A stretch of 64,000 nt of DNA from Phoronis australis. Taxonomy: Eukaryota; Phoronida; Phoronidae. How positions within the stretch are numbered: the first letter of the stretch is position 1; the number at the start of each line of letters is the position of its first letter. The notes below the pieces were generated by a model. It searched no databases, was not told the origin of the DNA, and saw only the letters and a list, made by a program, of their open reading frames with translations. The position numbers and the translations under genes are program-made. The DNA lies in the NCBI GenBank assembly GCA_002633005.1, contig NMRA01000074.1, positions 593,464-657,463 on the forward strand, written 5' to 3'. This document shows positions 21,901-31,900 of this stretch, piece after piece.

Positions 21901-24236
21901 CAATCGCTCACCCCGCTCACCGCGTCATCACCCTTTTCCATCGATCCCCTGTCGCCACCCCTTCCTTTCCCTCGTTATATGTGTCAGTTGTAACCATCGT
22001 ATAGTATGTGTCAACACTGGTTGTAATAAGCTCGCTATTGCGCTATGTCTTTGTCCTGCTTACCAAGCGCTCTCAAAATGTGGAGCCCTGTAGCTGCGAT
22101 TATATAGTTCCCGGCGCAAGGCACATTGTAAACGTGCCGAGAGCGGGAACCTGTAGCAAATCCATTGTAATTTTCATTGTCACCCTTTGTGAGGTTCTGT
22201 AGATCAGTATTCAGGCGCACTGATACGAGGACCTTTGTGCTGTCAAATATCACCATACATTGCGACCAAAGCTTTATTCGCGAGCGTCTTACATTTACAG
22301 AACCCATACTGAGAGTTAGTATAAACGCGATGCAGGATTTTCCTTACGTAAGCTACTCATGTGCGTACTTCTTTCCGACAGTGGCGTTTTACGATGGACA
22401 AATATTGGTCGACGATATCGGAAGTACCTTCCACAATGGTTCCCTAGTGCTTTACGTCGCAGCAGCAGCGGTGGAGGAAAAGTTGACGGTGATGGTGGTA
22501 GTGGTGGTGGTGGTGGAGGTGGTGGTGCTGGTGACGGCGAAGGGTACACAAGCGATGCGACAGCTTTACTTTTAGATTCTACTCAAAAGGTAATGCCATA
22601 CCCACGGGTTTGCTGGTGCCGCAGTGAAACGTCGGCTCAGTGAGCAGTGACGAATTGAAAGTTGGAGGGGGGCAAGGGCTTCTCCAAGATTCCATTTTGC
22701 AGTTCGGGGGTGCGAATGTCTGACCTGGGAAATTCTGGGTAATACTCTGCCCTTAGCCCCTCTAATCCAAAATCCGGGATCCGCCTCTGGTTGAGTACTG
22801 AAATGCAGCAGGCTATGCAATTTTGAAATACCTTTGGAACTCTGTCGTAGATTGGCAGCTAACATGTCTTCTTTGAAACACGTAATGACGGATTTTCATT
22901 TGTATTTCAGACCAGACCCGACATGTACCAGACTGTGGTGCAAGCTAGCGGCGTTTCAAAAGCCAGTGAAAAGTTCAAAAACCTCTCATCGAGCAAGCCG
23001 CCAACTGCTCGAGAGATGGTCGCCAGGGAGCGAAATAGATCGTACAACGCATCCCCTATTACGATACCTAACTACTCGTACAATTATTCCTCTGGCTTCA
23101 AAAAACCAGAAGCGGTCAAGAAAGGTAACCGTTCTAGAAATGCCTCGCCTCCGTCTTCTTACGCATCCGGTCGCCGACCAATGATGAAGCAAAACAGGAA
23201 ACCACATATGAGAGACGGCGTAGGCGGAAGCTCTCTGGAACGCAGTGCGGATGCCAACAAAGGCAAGGTCAAAGATTCTATTCCAGGTACTATCTTGCCA
23301 CCAATCGTCCAACAGCCACCAAAGGGAAGACCTGAAATTGCTTCTGAAGTTCAAAAGGTTAATCGAATTAACGACGCACAAGCAATTAAAGAACAGCCAC
23401 CGCCGTCTCCACGTAAAGGTATTGGTGAAATGTCCGGCGTTCTCGGGCAGGCGGTGATGCCAAATGTTGACCCCATTTCTGAGCCAGCAGAACGAATAGA
23501 ATCCGAAGAAAAAACAACAACACCCGTAGCAGTTTCTCATGTCGATGCCTCGAATGATTATCAACCGACTTCGGTGCGCCAGCTTGTAACCAGCAGTAAA
23601 CTTGCAAAACCACAAGCTGTGAAGAACGCTGACCAAATGTCTATTCCTGCACAGACAAACATAACAATTCCAGGAACTGTGCAACTCCGTAAAGACCATG
23701 CATCAGCCTTTGAACCCGTGCAAAGCGCAGCAAAGAACACTGTATCTGCAAACAAGAGGTCTTCGCCTGTTGCGCCCCTTGGATCCGCTTCGAAACGGGT
23801 CGACATCAGCTCAACTACAAAAGCACCGACAGAGTCTTTCGTGTCTTTGACATCAATCTCCGAGACAAATCACCAAGCTACCATTGACGATGACGACAAT
23901 ACTCCGGAGAGCACTCTATTCTGGACCAGGCCTCCTTCGTCAGCTGCCGCTCCAAGCTCTAGCCGTAGATCTCGGTCGCGCGAGAAGTCGCTGAAACGAC
24001 AGATAAGGGAGCAAGAGCGAGAGGAGAGAGAAAAACGACGGGCGGACAGTCAGACCACGGCATCGGTCAGAGCCACGCGCCACCAAACTACTGAGAATGA
24101 TCGCACCCCCACAGTAACCCCACATCCTCCAAGTTTGGAGGACGCCAAGGGATCAGTCAGTCATCCGCGCAGTCGACTTAGCTATAGAAACAGGTCACGT
24201 TCACCAAACCCGATGCTTCGACACACACGACACTAA
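373..24236 (+). CDS. Gene A: giant type I membrane protein with TSP1, F-lectin-like, Ig and GCC2/GCC3 domains (5' partial)
   Basis: Reconstructed exons: 373-609, 870-971, 1223-1354, 1953-2040, 2193-2284, 2999-3085, 4282-4452, 4729-4819, 4977-5074, 7305-7403, 7542-7661, 8026-8250, 8402-8638, 9110-9276, 9708-9831, 12169-12404, 15563-15741, 16008-16156, 16501-17246, 17657-17705, 18427-18684, 19238-19416, 19881-20006, 20280-20415, 21091-21252, 21532-21679, 22382-22589, 22911-24236. Every junction is phase-compatible and the total is 2 nt plus 1,990 codons including the TAA stop, which supports the model strongly. All donors are GT except 609 and 18684 (GC). The first visible exon is entered in phase 1, so the signal peptide and further exons lie before the window. 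The order of domains, and most intron phases, match gene B downstream, so the two are tandem paralogs. Least certain: the starts of the exons at 9708 and 15563 and the donor at 609. Function is not recognised; an adhesion or recognition receptor is inferred from domains. Confidence 0.87.
1223..3085 (+). CDS. Gene A: unrecognised beta-rich module, copy 1
   Basis: Four small exons, 1223-1354, 1953-2040, 2193-2284 and 2999-3085 (residues about 114-246). Exit phases are 1, 2, 1, 1. Conserved marks are a Cys near the start, then VEFGSDFYEAIG at the end of exon 1, RIKFYRILC in exon 2, AVFRCLM in exon 3 and FLPC in exon 4. The same four-part pattern occurs at 4282-7403 and twice in gene B. I know no family with this signature. 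Alternating hydrophobic residues suggest an all-beta extracellular domain of about 130 residues held by disulfides. Confidence 0.72.
1430..1575. repeat. CAG/CAA/GGC-type triplet microsatellite in intron
   Basis: An impure tract of GCA, GCG and AGC triplets lies in the gene A intron 1355-1952. It opens reading frames of Ala, Ser and Asn on both strands that are not exons. Confidence 0.7.
4282..7403 (+). CDS. Gene A: unrecognised beta-rich module, copy 2
   Basis: Exons 4282-4452, 4729-4819, 4977-5074 and 7305-7403 (residues about 247-399). They repeat the layout of 1223-3085: IEIGHDFYKAIG in exon 1, PIWFYKLKC in exon 2, AIFRCVVL in exon 3 and GKLECVYPG in exon 4, again with exit phases 1, 2, 1, 1. 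The matching phases show that the module was duplicated as a four-exon block. The last intron (5075-7304) is swollen by a 730-bp tandem duplication. Confidence 0.72.
5473..6932. repeat. Near-identical 730-bp tandem duplication in intron
   Basis: Unit 1 (5473-6201) and unit 2 (6203-6932) differ at only a few bases, for example aataatggcaag against aatattggcaag. They meet at an ambiguous base (n at 6202). The unit holds no exon; its short reading frames are repeated with it. It lies in the gene A intron 5075-7304, the rest of which shows nothing else. Confidence 0.85.
7542..7661 (+). CDS. Gene A: Ser/Thr-rich linker exon
   Basis: A 120-nt exon entered and left in phase 1 (residues about 400-439), flanked by tatctttag and the donor gtaaaa. 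It encodes a Ser/Thr/Val-rich linker with an NVTESS N-glycosylation sequon, between the second beta module and the lectin-like domain. In gene B this position is taken by the much longer exon 39326-40162. Confidence 0.65.
8026..8638 (+). CDS. Gene A: F-type-lectin/discoidin-like domain (two exons)
   Basis: Exons 8026-8250 and 8402-8638 (residues about 440-593), phases 1-1. The order of motifs follows the fucolectin/F5-8C jelly-roll family: a Ser/Asn-rich start, SNAVPF, a DG pair, SCWFSNN, FWSTDLRQRYIVERLEVY (equivalent to the family's WWxVDLG...I..V.I), then MRNFEIRVG, LSCGTLLVGSFV and LSLCEVIIYG. The usual F-lectin sugar-binding His...Arg-x-Asp pattern is not evident, so fucose binding cannot be claimed. 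Gene B has two shorter versions of this domain. Confidence 0.75.
9110..17246 (+). CDS. Gene A: array of nine thrombospondin type-1 repeats
   Basis: Exons 9110-9276, 9708-9831, 12169-12404, 15563-15741, 16008-16156 and 16501-17246 (residues about 594-1127). The first five TSP1 domains are split by introns, the head in one exon and the C...PC tail in the next; the last four sit in the single 746-nt exon. Heads include WGRWSSCSKTC, VWSECSTTC, YSQWSKCSKSC, WTEWSKCPVTC, WSQWTPCDKLC, WTTWSDCSVTC, WSAWSDCSKKC, WGHWGHCSVTC and WEKYGPCSATC. Most carry the C-mannosylation WxxW and O-fucosylation CxxS/TC signals, but CDKLC and CSKKC lack the Ser/Thr. The first repeat has no recognisable C...C tail in the next exon. 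TSP1 arrays usually bind matrix glycosaminoglycans or proteins; the ligand here is unknown. Confidence 0.88.
9832..12168. repeat. Repeat-rich intron with a terminal-inverted-repeat element
   Basis: 10069-10150 is the reverse complement of about 11105-11185: both share cttgggtttat, cgcaaatgac, actcaataatatatataaga and aaggttggacact. This marks a 1.1-kb foldback element without a transposase. Around it lie direct repeats, such as ggcctccatt at about 9980 and 11402, and cagttg..tt.gtctt at about 11220 and 11720. No exon was found. Confidence 0.6.
12430..12785. repeat. ATC/CAC-rich microsatellite in intron
   Basis: Runs of CAT, ATC and CCA triplets open a long spurious frame of His, Ile and Thr just after gene A exon 12169-12404. 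The true exon ends at a gtaata donor before it. Confidence 0.75.
12786..15562. other. Gene A intron with short repeats, no exon seen
   Basis: AT-rich. At about 13810-13925 lies a short GC-rich repeat (ggcgcgccacc, catgggtggcgcagcactg) also found at about 54080-54230. Nothing else is recognised. Confidence 0.45.
17657..17705 (+). CDS. Gene A: 49-nt linker exon before the Ig domain
   Basis: Entered in phase 0 after ttctag and left in phase 1 at gtaagc. It encodes 16 residues, rich in Ser and Thr and ending HIE. Gene B has an equivalent 52-nt exon at 49820-49871 in the same place with the same phases and a final IE, which supports the call despite its small size. Confidence 0.7.
18427..18684 (+). 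CDS. Gene A: immunoglobulin domain
   Basis: A single phase 1-1 exon of 258 nt (residues about 1144-1229). Ig marks are VGVLRCFGG (first Cys), HWYNARREP (core Trp), LKFSDIQAADSGRYYCKV (the D-x-G-x-Y-x-C motif) and flanking strands. The domain is close to gene B 50018-50272. Its donor is GC (gcatgt at 18685), at the same site where gene B has gtaggc. Confidence 0.85.
18690..18805. repeat. Dispersed repeat, copy 1
   Basis: The stretch with taatactctgttctgg and aaaatcctggatctaccc is related to the copy at about 22690-22790 (taatactctgcccttagc, aaaatccgggatccgcc). Both are in introns of gene A. Confidence 0.5.
19238..20415 (+). CDS. Gene A: SEA-like Cys module and CPGGW segment
   Basis: Exons 19238-19416, 19881-20006 and 20280-20415 (residues about 1230-1376). 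The order VSFAVEFRYD, a Lys/Glu helix, RMENLKTKC, IWVSLILLPS, a CKEKVIAQHLI helix and a final CPGGWYHRNIRC resembles the beta-alpha-beta-beta-alpha-beta plan of membrane-proximal SEA domains. There is no GSVVV autoproteolysis site. The same three exons with the same phases occur in gene B. The SEA assignment is inference from predicted strand and helix order; a distinct family is possible. Confidence 0.7.
20578..20678. repeat. Short perfect inverted repeat in intron
   Basis: ccagctacgatc at 20578-20589 is exactly complementary to gatcgtagctgg at 20667-20678, leaving a 77-base loop. It could be a small foldback element. It lies in intron 20416-21090, which shows no exon. Confidence 0.45.
21091..21252 (+). 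CDS. Gene A: GCC2/GCC3 (ephrin-receptor-like) Cys-rich domain
   Basis: A phase 1-1 exon (residues about 1377-1430). The pattern CDPGFYSRHGYSECVPC, then GSFQPERAQSKCINC and a TDGTDC end, is the classic C.PG.......C..C..G.YQ......C..C signature of GCC2/GCC3 modules found in SCUBE proteins, Eph receptors and relatives. It lies directly before the membrane helix, as in gene B 54378-54539. Confidence 0.85.
   Translation, partial: SHATQGFTAGTATVNAFPVLLAPFNRRGHNRSALTAQPTTPRRTSAARMEQTA
21532..21679 (+). CDS. Gene A: transmembrane exon
   Basis: Entered in phase 1 and left in phase 2 (residues about 1431-1479). A juxtamembrane stretch is followed by about 25 hydrophobic residues (IVVIFGCLLTFILVFVILP and on to VVIW) and then basic residues in the next exon (NIGRRYRK). 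This makes the protein type I, with the TSP1/Ig side outside the cell. Confidence 0.85.
22382..24236 (+). CDS. Gene A: cytoplasmic tail with Gly tract and charged SR/RE region
   Basis: Exons 22382-22589 and 22911-24236 (residues about 1480-1989). The first exon has a basic start and then a Gly-rich run encoded by GGT repeats. The last exon is low-complexity, rich in Ser, Pro, Arg, Glu and Gln, with a PPPSPRKG Pro motif, an Arg/Glu helix (QIREQEREEREKRR) and SR pairs near the end (RNRSRSPNP). No catalytic domain is visible, so signalling, if any, must go through adaptors. TAA stop at 24234-24236. Confidence 0.8.
22690..22795. repeat. Dispersed repeat, copy 2
   Basis: Related to 18690-18805 (see there). 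It lies between the two cytoplasmic-tail exons of gene A. Confidence 0.5.
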
Positions 24237-24538
24237 TACGTCTCCAAAATGCATTGCTTTTTTCGTTTTGTTTGGCGCTGTCCTAATATGCTGGTTTGCA
24301 CAAAGTTTACCGTAGTTAAGATTCGAGCTCTTTCACAGAAAAAGCTGGAAGTAAATTATTTGGAATTTAATTCGTCCTTGAGTAGCGTTCATTATCAACG
24401 GAACCGTTTTAATGCACAACAAGAAGTATTATTAGCCAAATTAATTATTAATTTCGGAATCCAACAAAAGCGTATGCACTCAGTGGAATACAATGTAGCT
24501 ACTTCGCAAATTTAAATTGAGCTGCATTTACACAAGAT

Positions 24539-24656
24539 AAATAAATATGTAAATGTAGATTTTACACTACTTTTACTACATGTACGTGAATGTGCACATC
24601 ATGTGTTGTGTAGGAAGTCCAATTTTCGAGTTTGTATAAAATATTGAGGAAATAAA
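24539..24656 (+). terminator. Gene A poly(A) signals
   Basis: AATAAA occurs at 24539-24544 and again at 24651-24656, about 300 and 415 bases after the stop. Both suit cleavage and polyadenylation of gene A; the 3' UTR between holds no gene. Confidence 0.55.
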
Positions 24657-24660
24657 TGTT

Positions 24661-27460
24661 TTGTTAGAAAGTTCAGTTGTTAAGTCTTCCGTTACATCCT
24701 TAAACAGTTATCAAAGCATGTTTAACATCTGTCGTCATAATAACAGTTCACTTCCGGTAGGGTAGACAGCAGACTCGCACAGTTACCATTCGGACAGCTA
24801 TTCCTTAAAGTATGAAAGCAACTCAAATTTTAAATTGAACACACAACGAATACATTGTGCCTAACCCCCCAAGTCGCATGCTTTTTGCAGTTGATTGTGG
24901 AGCTTAGCTGCAAGTGTCTACACTGTACATGCGAAACATTTGAGTAGAACTTGCGATGAGTATGTTGCTTCGGATATAGACACATCTTGAACGTTTTTTG
25001 AAAAAAAGCACGCATGACCAGTTTGTACGTGGGTGGAACATGGTACATTGCTGATGAAGCTTCACTTCTTGACCGTCTTGGCACAAGTCATGATAAGTTC
25101 ACTCCCTCCTGCTTTTCTGAACCATATTGTTCTGGGGTCCGTTATCCTCAATTGAACCTTTCTTGCATTAGTCACTCATCTGCAAGGTATCCAGGGATGC
25201 TATCTGACAAGATGGCGAACCATAGTATTGCTTTCATTGCAGAGGTCAGGTACATGCGCCTACAGTGTATGCGAAACATTGGAGTAGAATTAATTGACCA
25301 AAAAGCGCTTCATGTTCAACATACAGCTGTAGGCGCATGCGCTTATTTGCGTGGTTTTACTGTAGCCATACACACAGCTACAGTCAATTCTGGAAATCCC
25401 TGATAACAAGCATTTTTTACAATGCACTTATAACCATTAACATTTATGGCATGCTTTGAAACTGTATTTGTAACGGGCTCTTAAATCACCGCCTCTATGG
25501 AATTGGCTGACCGACATCTGGGATTTTAAGTGATGCACCGCACGAAGCAAACGACATATCTGAAACTTAACAGCCGGTACTCGTATGAATAGATTTTTGT
25601 AATCTCCAGAAGTCAGTGAAACTCGGATTCCCGAGGTAAAACGGACTGCGATTTTGTCACGACAGACCGCGAGGACCTTTTCCACTGAGATGCTGTAGCC
25701 GGCTATCAGTTCGAACCGAGTAATACAGAGAAATAGTAATTTAGGTAAAGTTGAAAAAGACGCCGATTCATGTGTAAACTACACGCCCTTTTTCTAACCA
25801 GATTTTCAAACGAGGCATTTTCTCAAAAAGCAACATTCCCAACCCTTTCACCAGCTATGCTGTTTCCGTCGGAAATTGATAAAATGGTGCTCTGATCGAA
25901 CGTGCGTCTCGGTATAGAGTACAGGCGGAAACACAGCAACAAGACATTGTTAAAACATATAAAATTGACATACACTGGGTTGCGCAGGTGTAGTCGGATG
26001 GTCTTGTAACTTGTCGTCATCTGTTACCATTTCCAAAGGAACAAAGACGTCAAATTTCAAAAATATTCTCCACATAGTAAGAAGCCAAAGGAGAAAGAGC
26101 TTTGGACACGAAAGCAAAGTTGCTGCAAAACCTGTCCTAAAATTAACGTCATTTGCAGTCTTTTCACCAGGAACAAATCTCCTAATGTTCCTCATGCTCC
26201 TTTGGAATGTTTACCTGATAGAGAGGCTAACGACAAAAACGTACTAAGAATACAATGGCCACAGATGTCGCGAAATTTATTAAAGATGTCTTTGCATACT
26301 CCTAACTATGCTAATATATAGCAGGAACATTTACGCTAAACAAAATGCAGTTGTCTTCATTGAGAACTTGTAAATGTGAATACAAACAAATCTGCAAAAA
26401 GGGAACCTTTAAGCTAATGACTCACCCTGGGGGCTCAAGTAGCCCGCGTCATGCAGTCGTATTCCTCAAGACCACGTCATGAGACGTATTGTACATGGTT
26501 TATTGATTTACGGCGGATCATTTTCGACGCAAAACTCGTTATCGAAAACACTTGGGAATTTTCAACGTACTTCATATTTAAATCGTCGCTACATGTATAT
26601 GTTGTGTTACTGACTACTCTGACCAAGCAACCAGAGAGATAAGGAATTAGCGTGAAAGTTCCACTTTAAGTCCGTCCGAACATTGGAGGGCATCAAGGCA
26701 TCAAATTTTACGAATTTTTACCAAGAAAATTAAAAAGTAAAGAGGCAAACACAAAAACTAAAAGAGGGCAGAACGGTAGTCAGATCGGCCCAAAATTCGT
26801 CATCGCCTGCTTTATAGACACACATCTGCCAAATCTGATAAATATCCTGCCAAGCACTTACAAGATACATCAGCGGACGCTGACCATATGCAATATAATT
26901 ATTTGGGGGTATAAAAAACCACCCTTATTTTTTAATTCCCGCCATATCCTCACTACACTGGCGTACATGTAGTTAAGTACGAAGATATTCATTATTTTTG
27001 GTTTGAAAGATAAAGTTGCGTACATGTACTTTATTTCATTGCTGGAAACAACAGCGGCAAAGGTAATTTTCTATCATAAAGCGAATTTTGTTTGTCATAA
27101 GAATCATAACAACGAAATCTCCAACAAACTGTCGATTCCATAAAAACAGGTGGGTTGGGGGATTGGCTGTGATGACGTAATTGGAAGCTGGACGGGGTGT
27201 AAATCATAGTGACGGGTGATGAGAGAAGGAGGTTAAAATGTTGCAAATTTAGGATGGCGTAATATTTGAACGCTCACAAAATATGATTTGCTCGGGAAAT
27301 TTGCTGAACAAGCGCGTATTTATGTATGAACATGTATACATTTATTGTACGATAGCGTACCCCAGAAAATGACGAGTGTTGAAACCAGTGAGAAAAGAAG
27401 TCCGTGTAACATCGAGAAAACGTCATCGCCCAAAATGTTAAATGCTGTGCTGTGCTGTCA
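24661..27460. other. Intergenic region between genes A and B
   Basis: No supported gene. A direct repeat of about 30 bases (atgcgaaacatt.gagtagaa) occurs at about 24930 and 25270, and gcgcctacag/ctgtaggcgc form an inverted pair near 25257-25337. The frame at 25969-26247 has hydrophobic parts but no domain that I recognise. Confidence 0.4.
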
Positions 27461-27603
27461 CGTGGCACGCGTTATTTATAAAATGTGACAAGTTTCACAC
27501 AATTAATTTTAGTTGTTCTTATTTTGTTTTGAGTTAGATTTTCTTATATTTCCTCTGTTTCGAGTTTGTTTTGTTCCTTAAGATGCTATAGAAATAAGTG
27601 AAC
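27461..27603 (+). promoter_or_regulatory. Probable gene B promoter and 5' UTR
   Basis: About 130 bases before the start codon there is an E-box-like tcacgtg followed by ttatttataaaatg, a TATA-like element. The start codon context is aacATGG, with A at -3 and G at +4. Whether further untranslated exons lie upstream cannot be seen. Confidence 0.3.
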
Positions 27604-28908
27604 ATGGGTGAGTTGAAAAATGATTTTCTCTTTGATTGGCTTCAAGAAAAGACATTTGGTGAACTGTGTACATATTATATTCGTTGATATGCGAGCGACA
27701 TTTTCGATTAATTGTACAATGTATACGGATGCACTGATCTCATCGTTCTTCTAACACAGTTGTGTTTGTTAGACGTGAACAAATTTGCAGTTAGACTACT
27801 GATAACCGTGATTACGAGCACAAACACCTAACGATTAATTGGGTACGCGATTAGCAAATGCACGGTGACATATTCGTTAAACAGGCATTGTGCATCTGTC
27901 ACAGAATGAAAACTAACAGTTGGTAAGAGTTATCTGCAAAATCTCAGTGACAATTTTTATGTAATTAACAATGTCTTGGTTTCTTTCCAGAGCATACACT
28001 TTCATTTCTATGTGTGCTTATATCAATTGGATGCGTTTTCAAACATTCAGCTAAAGCTGAACTGAGAGATTCACTAGCCAGTCAACAAGCCGGTTTCACA
28101 TTTGAAACGGAGAGCGTGGACGACGGAATCGATGTACTTCCATTCGACGAAAAGGAATTATCAAGCAACGAAGGTATTGACAGCCAGATTGGACTTTACA
28201 AGACTGATGCTGAAATTGAGTACCTTTCTAACATGGAAGCAAATGGAGTGGAGAGCGACAAGGCAACGACAACACAGGTATATGGGGAAAATCAGTCAGT
28301 GCATGTTCAGTCGCCAGCTTTTAAGGCAAATGCGAAAGAAAGCAATGCCGTTACAGGTTCTGATTCAAATCCAACATCCTCCATCGATGACTTATTAAAA
28401 GAAGGTGGTATCAACATCAATGCTTGGTCAGGGCAAGAATATAGTAACCAAGCTCTGGACGACATCATTGATAGACACTTTGCGGAGCAAGTCACTGTCA
28501 AGAATTCGGTCCTGCCCAATATCCTAAGCGAACAAGAAAAGCAAGCAGGACAACGCCGAGAAGAAAGCACAAACGAGGAAGAAAATATTAAAAGGAATAC
28601 TTTGGAAAAAGACGCGCTGAGAAGAAAAAGCAAAGTGCTTGAGGACAAACGGGTGGATCTACAAGCAACCATTAGTGAGGACAAAGGCATCTACAACAAC
28701 CAAGTTACTTCCACCTATGTCGAAGAATCTGACCCAGAGACAGGGGAAAACTCTGAAAATGAAGAAGACACGGAAGATCTCGACGAAGACGTTGTTGACG
28801 AAGAAGTCGAAAGACTTCTATCAGAGGTAACAATAACGGGGATAAAAGACAAGATTTCCAACGGAACTGAGAGCGAAAGCTTAGAAAACGTGACGGCTTT
28901 AGATCACG
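27604..28908 (+). CDS. Gene B: signal peptide and acidic pro-region
   Basis: The start codon sits in a 4-nt coding exon, ATGG at 27604-27607 with donor gtgagt, joined to 27991. This gives MEHTLSFLCVLISIGCVF followed by KHSAKA, a typical signal peptide with a likely cut after AKA. The rest, to about residue 307, is Glu/Asp/Ser/Asn-rich with an acidic run (EDLDEDVVDEEVE) and no Cys in the mature part. The donor at 28909 (gtgaga) gives the phase that the next exon requires. Several sequons (for example NGT, NVT) are present. Confidence 0.75.
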
Positions 28909-31900
28909 GTGAGAGCGGTCACATTCAGGTGACGGACTTTCCAATTGAAAAAGAAACTTGGACTAGTTCAAATTTCTCCAAAATCATTAATGTAGGCAGG
29001 AAGCCGAGAGATATAAATTTAGATTCGCCAAGTGAGCTTGAACTATATCACTTGGTGTGTAGTCATTAGCTTTTCGTGTTGTTTTTCATGTATTTGATAA
29101 TTGTATATGAGCGCATTTGTGCCCGGACCCCTATCTTCCCATTATGCGTTTTTCGTACTAAAATAATTGCTCCTCAATTGTTTTGTATATAAACTTATGG
29201 ATCTAGGTATGTGTTTTCAGCCTCATGAGGTTATCCATTAAATAGGCACGTGACACGTGCCGCAATTCTTTAGTAAAATTCTCAAGTCAAAGTTTCTACG
29301 CACATTTCAATAACTTCAATTTGTGTATTTCTATACGATAAATCACAAAAAAATGACATCCGAAAAACTCAAGCTGCTGATTACCTTTCCACTTCATTAA
29401 GCTTAGATGCTGCACATTCCGAGCAGTGCAAACGAGTCTGGATTTTCAGCGATCTGTAGTGTAACAGGTTGTAACTATTGGACGTATTCTGAGTTAATTT
29501 TGCTAATTCTTTGTATGCCCTGGTCTTCATAGAAATAATCGAATACACTTCAACACCTACCTAGTAACGGACACGTCGCGTTTCACTCGCCTATTACACT
29601 TAAAGTGTAGTTCCCTCTACTTTCAATCAGCGGGATTTTCACATACTTTTATGTAACCGTTTTCATAGCGTTTTGAACGATGGACCTCCAAAAGTTGTTC
29701 TCTGTTTTTGTTCAAGTACTTCGAACGCTGGCCCATTTTCTTAACTGCGGAGCATTGCATACATGAGCATCAAGTCAAACACGCTATTACTTCCTTATAC
29801 CCTTGAACCAAGATAAGCTGATGAAACGTCCCATTTGAGATCTACGTCTTCCTCGAATTTTCAAAGTCATCTCATTTTTCAGGCTACTATCATTCTGGTG
29901 CAGCTCGGTGGGACTTTAAACCGGTCACAACTACTATCTACCGCAGGAGACTAGCACGTGGTATTCCAGTGGCTGAAGTACATTCCGTAAGCGCTGTTCC
30001 CATTGCTTGGCCGATGTACGTCTCGCGATGTCTGGAAAGCCCTTATCGCTACTGGATTGGCACAGTTAGGCGAAAAAGAGGTTAGCCTAACAATCTGTTT
30101 TTGTGAAATGCAATTGTTGCGCAGGGCATTTTCCAATGAATCAGAAATTCATGGTTCTCTCGTTTGATGCAGAAGTATATTTTTCAGAAACAGAACCGTG
30201 CAGCAACGCCGTGCCAATACACTTCCAAGGTCACTGGGATGTGTCTTACAGCGACTTCCGGTCATTGGTAATTCGAGACACAGAAATTGTCGTAAAGGGT
30301 GGGAAACTTTACAAAGACATATTCCGTTAGTATGAGTTTTCACTTCACTGTATTCAGTGCGAATATAGTTTTGCTAACTAGCATTCAATGCAAATACAAC
30401 TACTTTGTCTTGATTATTTCGATTAAAATGCACGCAAACCCGTATTTAAGTAGTTATATTTGCAGTGCACCATACCATAACCTTTCCAAAATTTTACACT
30501 AGACAATTACGACGAGTGCCTATTATTGTGTCCTGACTACAGCGATAAATAGTGACACCGAACAATTTCCGACCCACGGGAAACAAGGTCGCAAGCTCCT
30601 GGCATAGAAATCGATGGATTCACGTAACCATTGTTCACTTTTTTCTTATAATAAAAACAATGGCAAGGATTTGTCGATAACGGACTGATGTGCCTCAAGG
30701 TAAGATATCCATATGACCTTTATATCCAACAAATATGCAACAAAGGAAAACAATGGAAGTGACCTACAAGCGATAACCATGCAACACACTTACGCCCGTC
30801 GAATGGGTCTCTCAAAATTAACAATACCTTGCAAATTCCATACGATGTCATTAGGCATGGGGATGGTCTATCTCTATTTTTTCTTTGTTTTTAGTCTTCT
30901 CCTAAGAAGGCTACGAATTTCTGCCCTAGAATGATTTTCTGACATTTCGCTCTGATAACTGGCTAAAGTGAGAGCATTTGGGACCTAGGATAACAAACTT
31001 ACAAACAACACGTCGAACATGACTGTACGACAACAACAGGCTTTAACCAACATACGAAACGTGATGCAGTCAGTACACCATATAAGTAAATGTTGTTTCC
31101 AGGGGTGCATCAATTTGCGCAAGCAGGAAGCGTATGTCTATTAATGTCCTTTTTGATACTGAAATAACTTGAGGTATTTCTCAAGGTAACTGGCAGAGGT
31201 TGGTCAGAGCAAATGCAAACAATGCCCAAATTTAAAACACGAAACACATTAAAAAACATAATTATGCATTAAGTTTCATTCATCAATCTTCAAGATGTAC
31301 TCTCTCGGCTTCGGTGTGTGTTCAAACCTCTCCGAGTAGAAACGGGACGATTTATGATGTAGAATCTACAAGACTTATAAATAATGGCAGTTTGAAGATG
31401 AAGTTTTATATTAGTTCTTATTTATTGTGATGTATGAGCATTTTACAAAAGACCTATGATAATTTTTCACCTCATTCAACCTAGATAAAAAAGTCATTTC
31501 TGAACAGTGAAATCAAATTTGTTTTGGGTTTTCTAACGAAAATCCCAATTGTGCTTCAGATAAAAAATAAAGGATGTATTGTTAATCTGGAATTTTTTTC
31601 TCATTTGATACTTACTTAGCTATGCTTCATTCAAATATGTCCATTTTCCATTTTTTTGTATTTCTATTTTATTCAATCTTGCGTTATTGTAGTATTTTAG
31701 ACCTCATCAAGCCAGTGGTTTAAACAAATATCCAACCATTCATCCACTAATTCACAAACTTCCGTTTTAATTTTAACATAACAATCTGCGAAATGAATCC
31801 ATCACGTTACTCTTTGCTGTTGGCTTTGTTTCGGGTACATTTTTTCAATTGTAGAAGAAATTAACCATCCCATTAAGCTGTACAACATCTTCTGTCCAAA

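Noticed and set aside
25969-26247. Open frame with hydrophobic stretches, perhaps a GPCR remnant
   Set aside because: No diagnostic receptor motif on either strand, and no splice structure. The resemblance is too weak.
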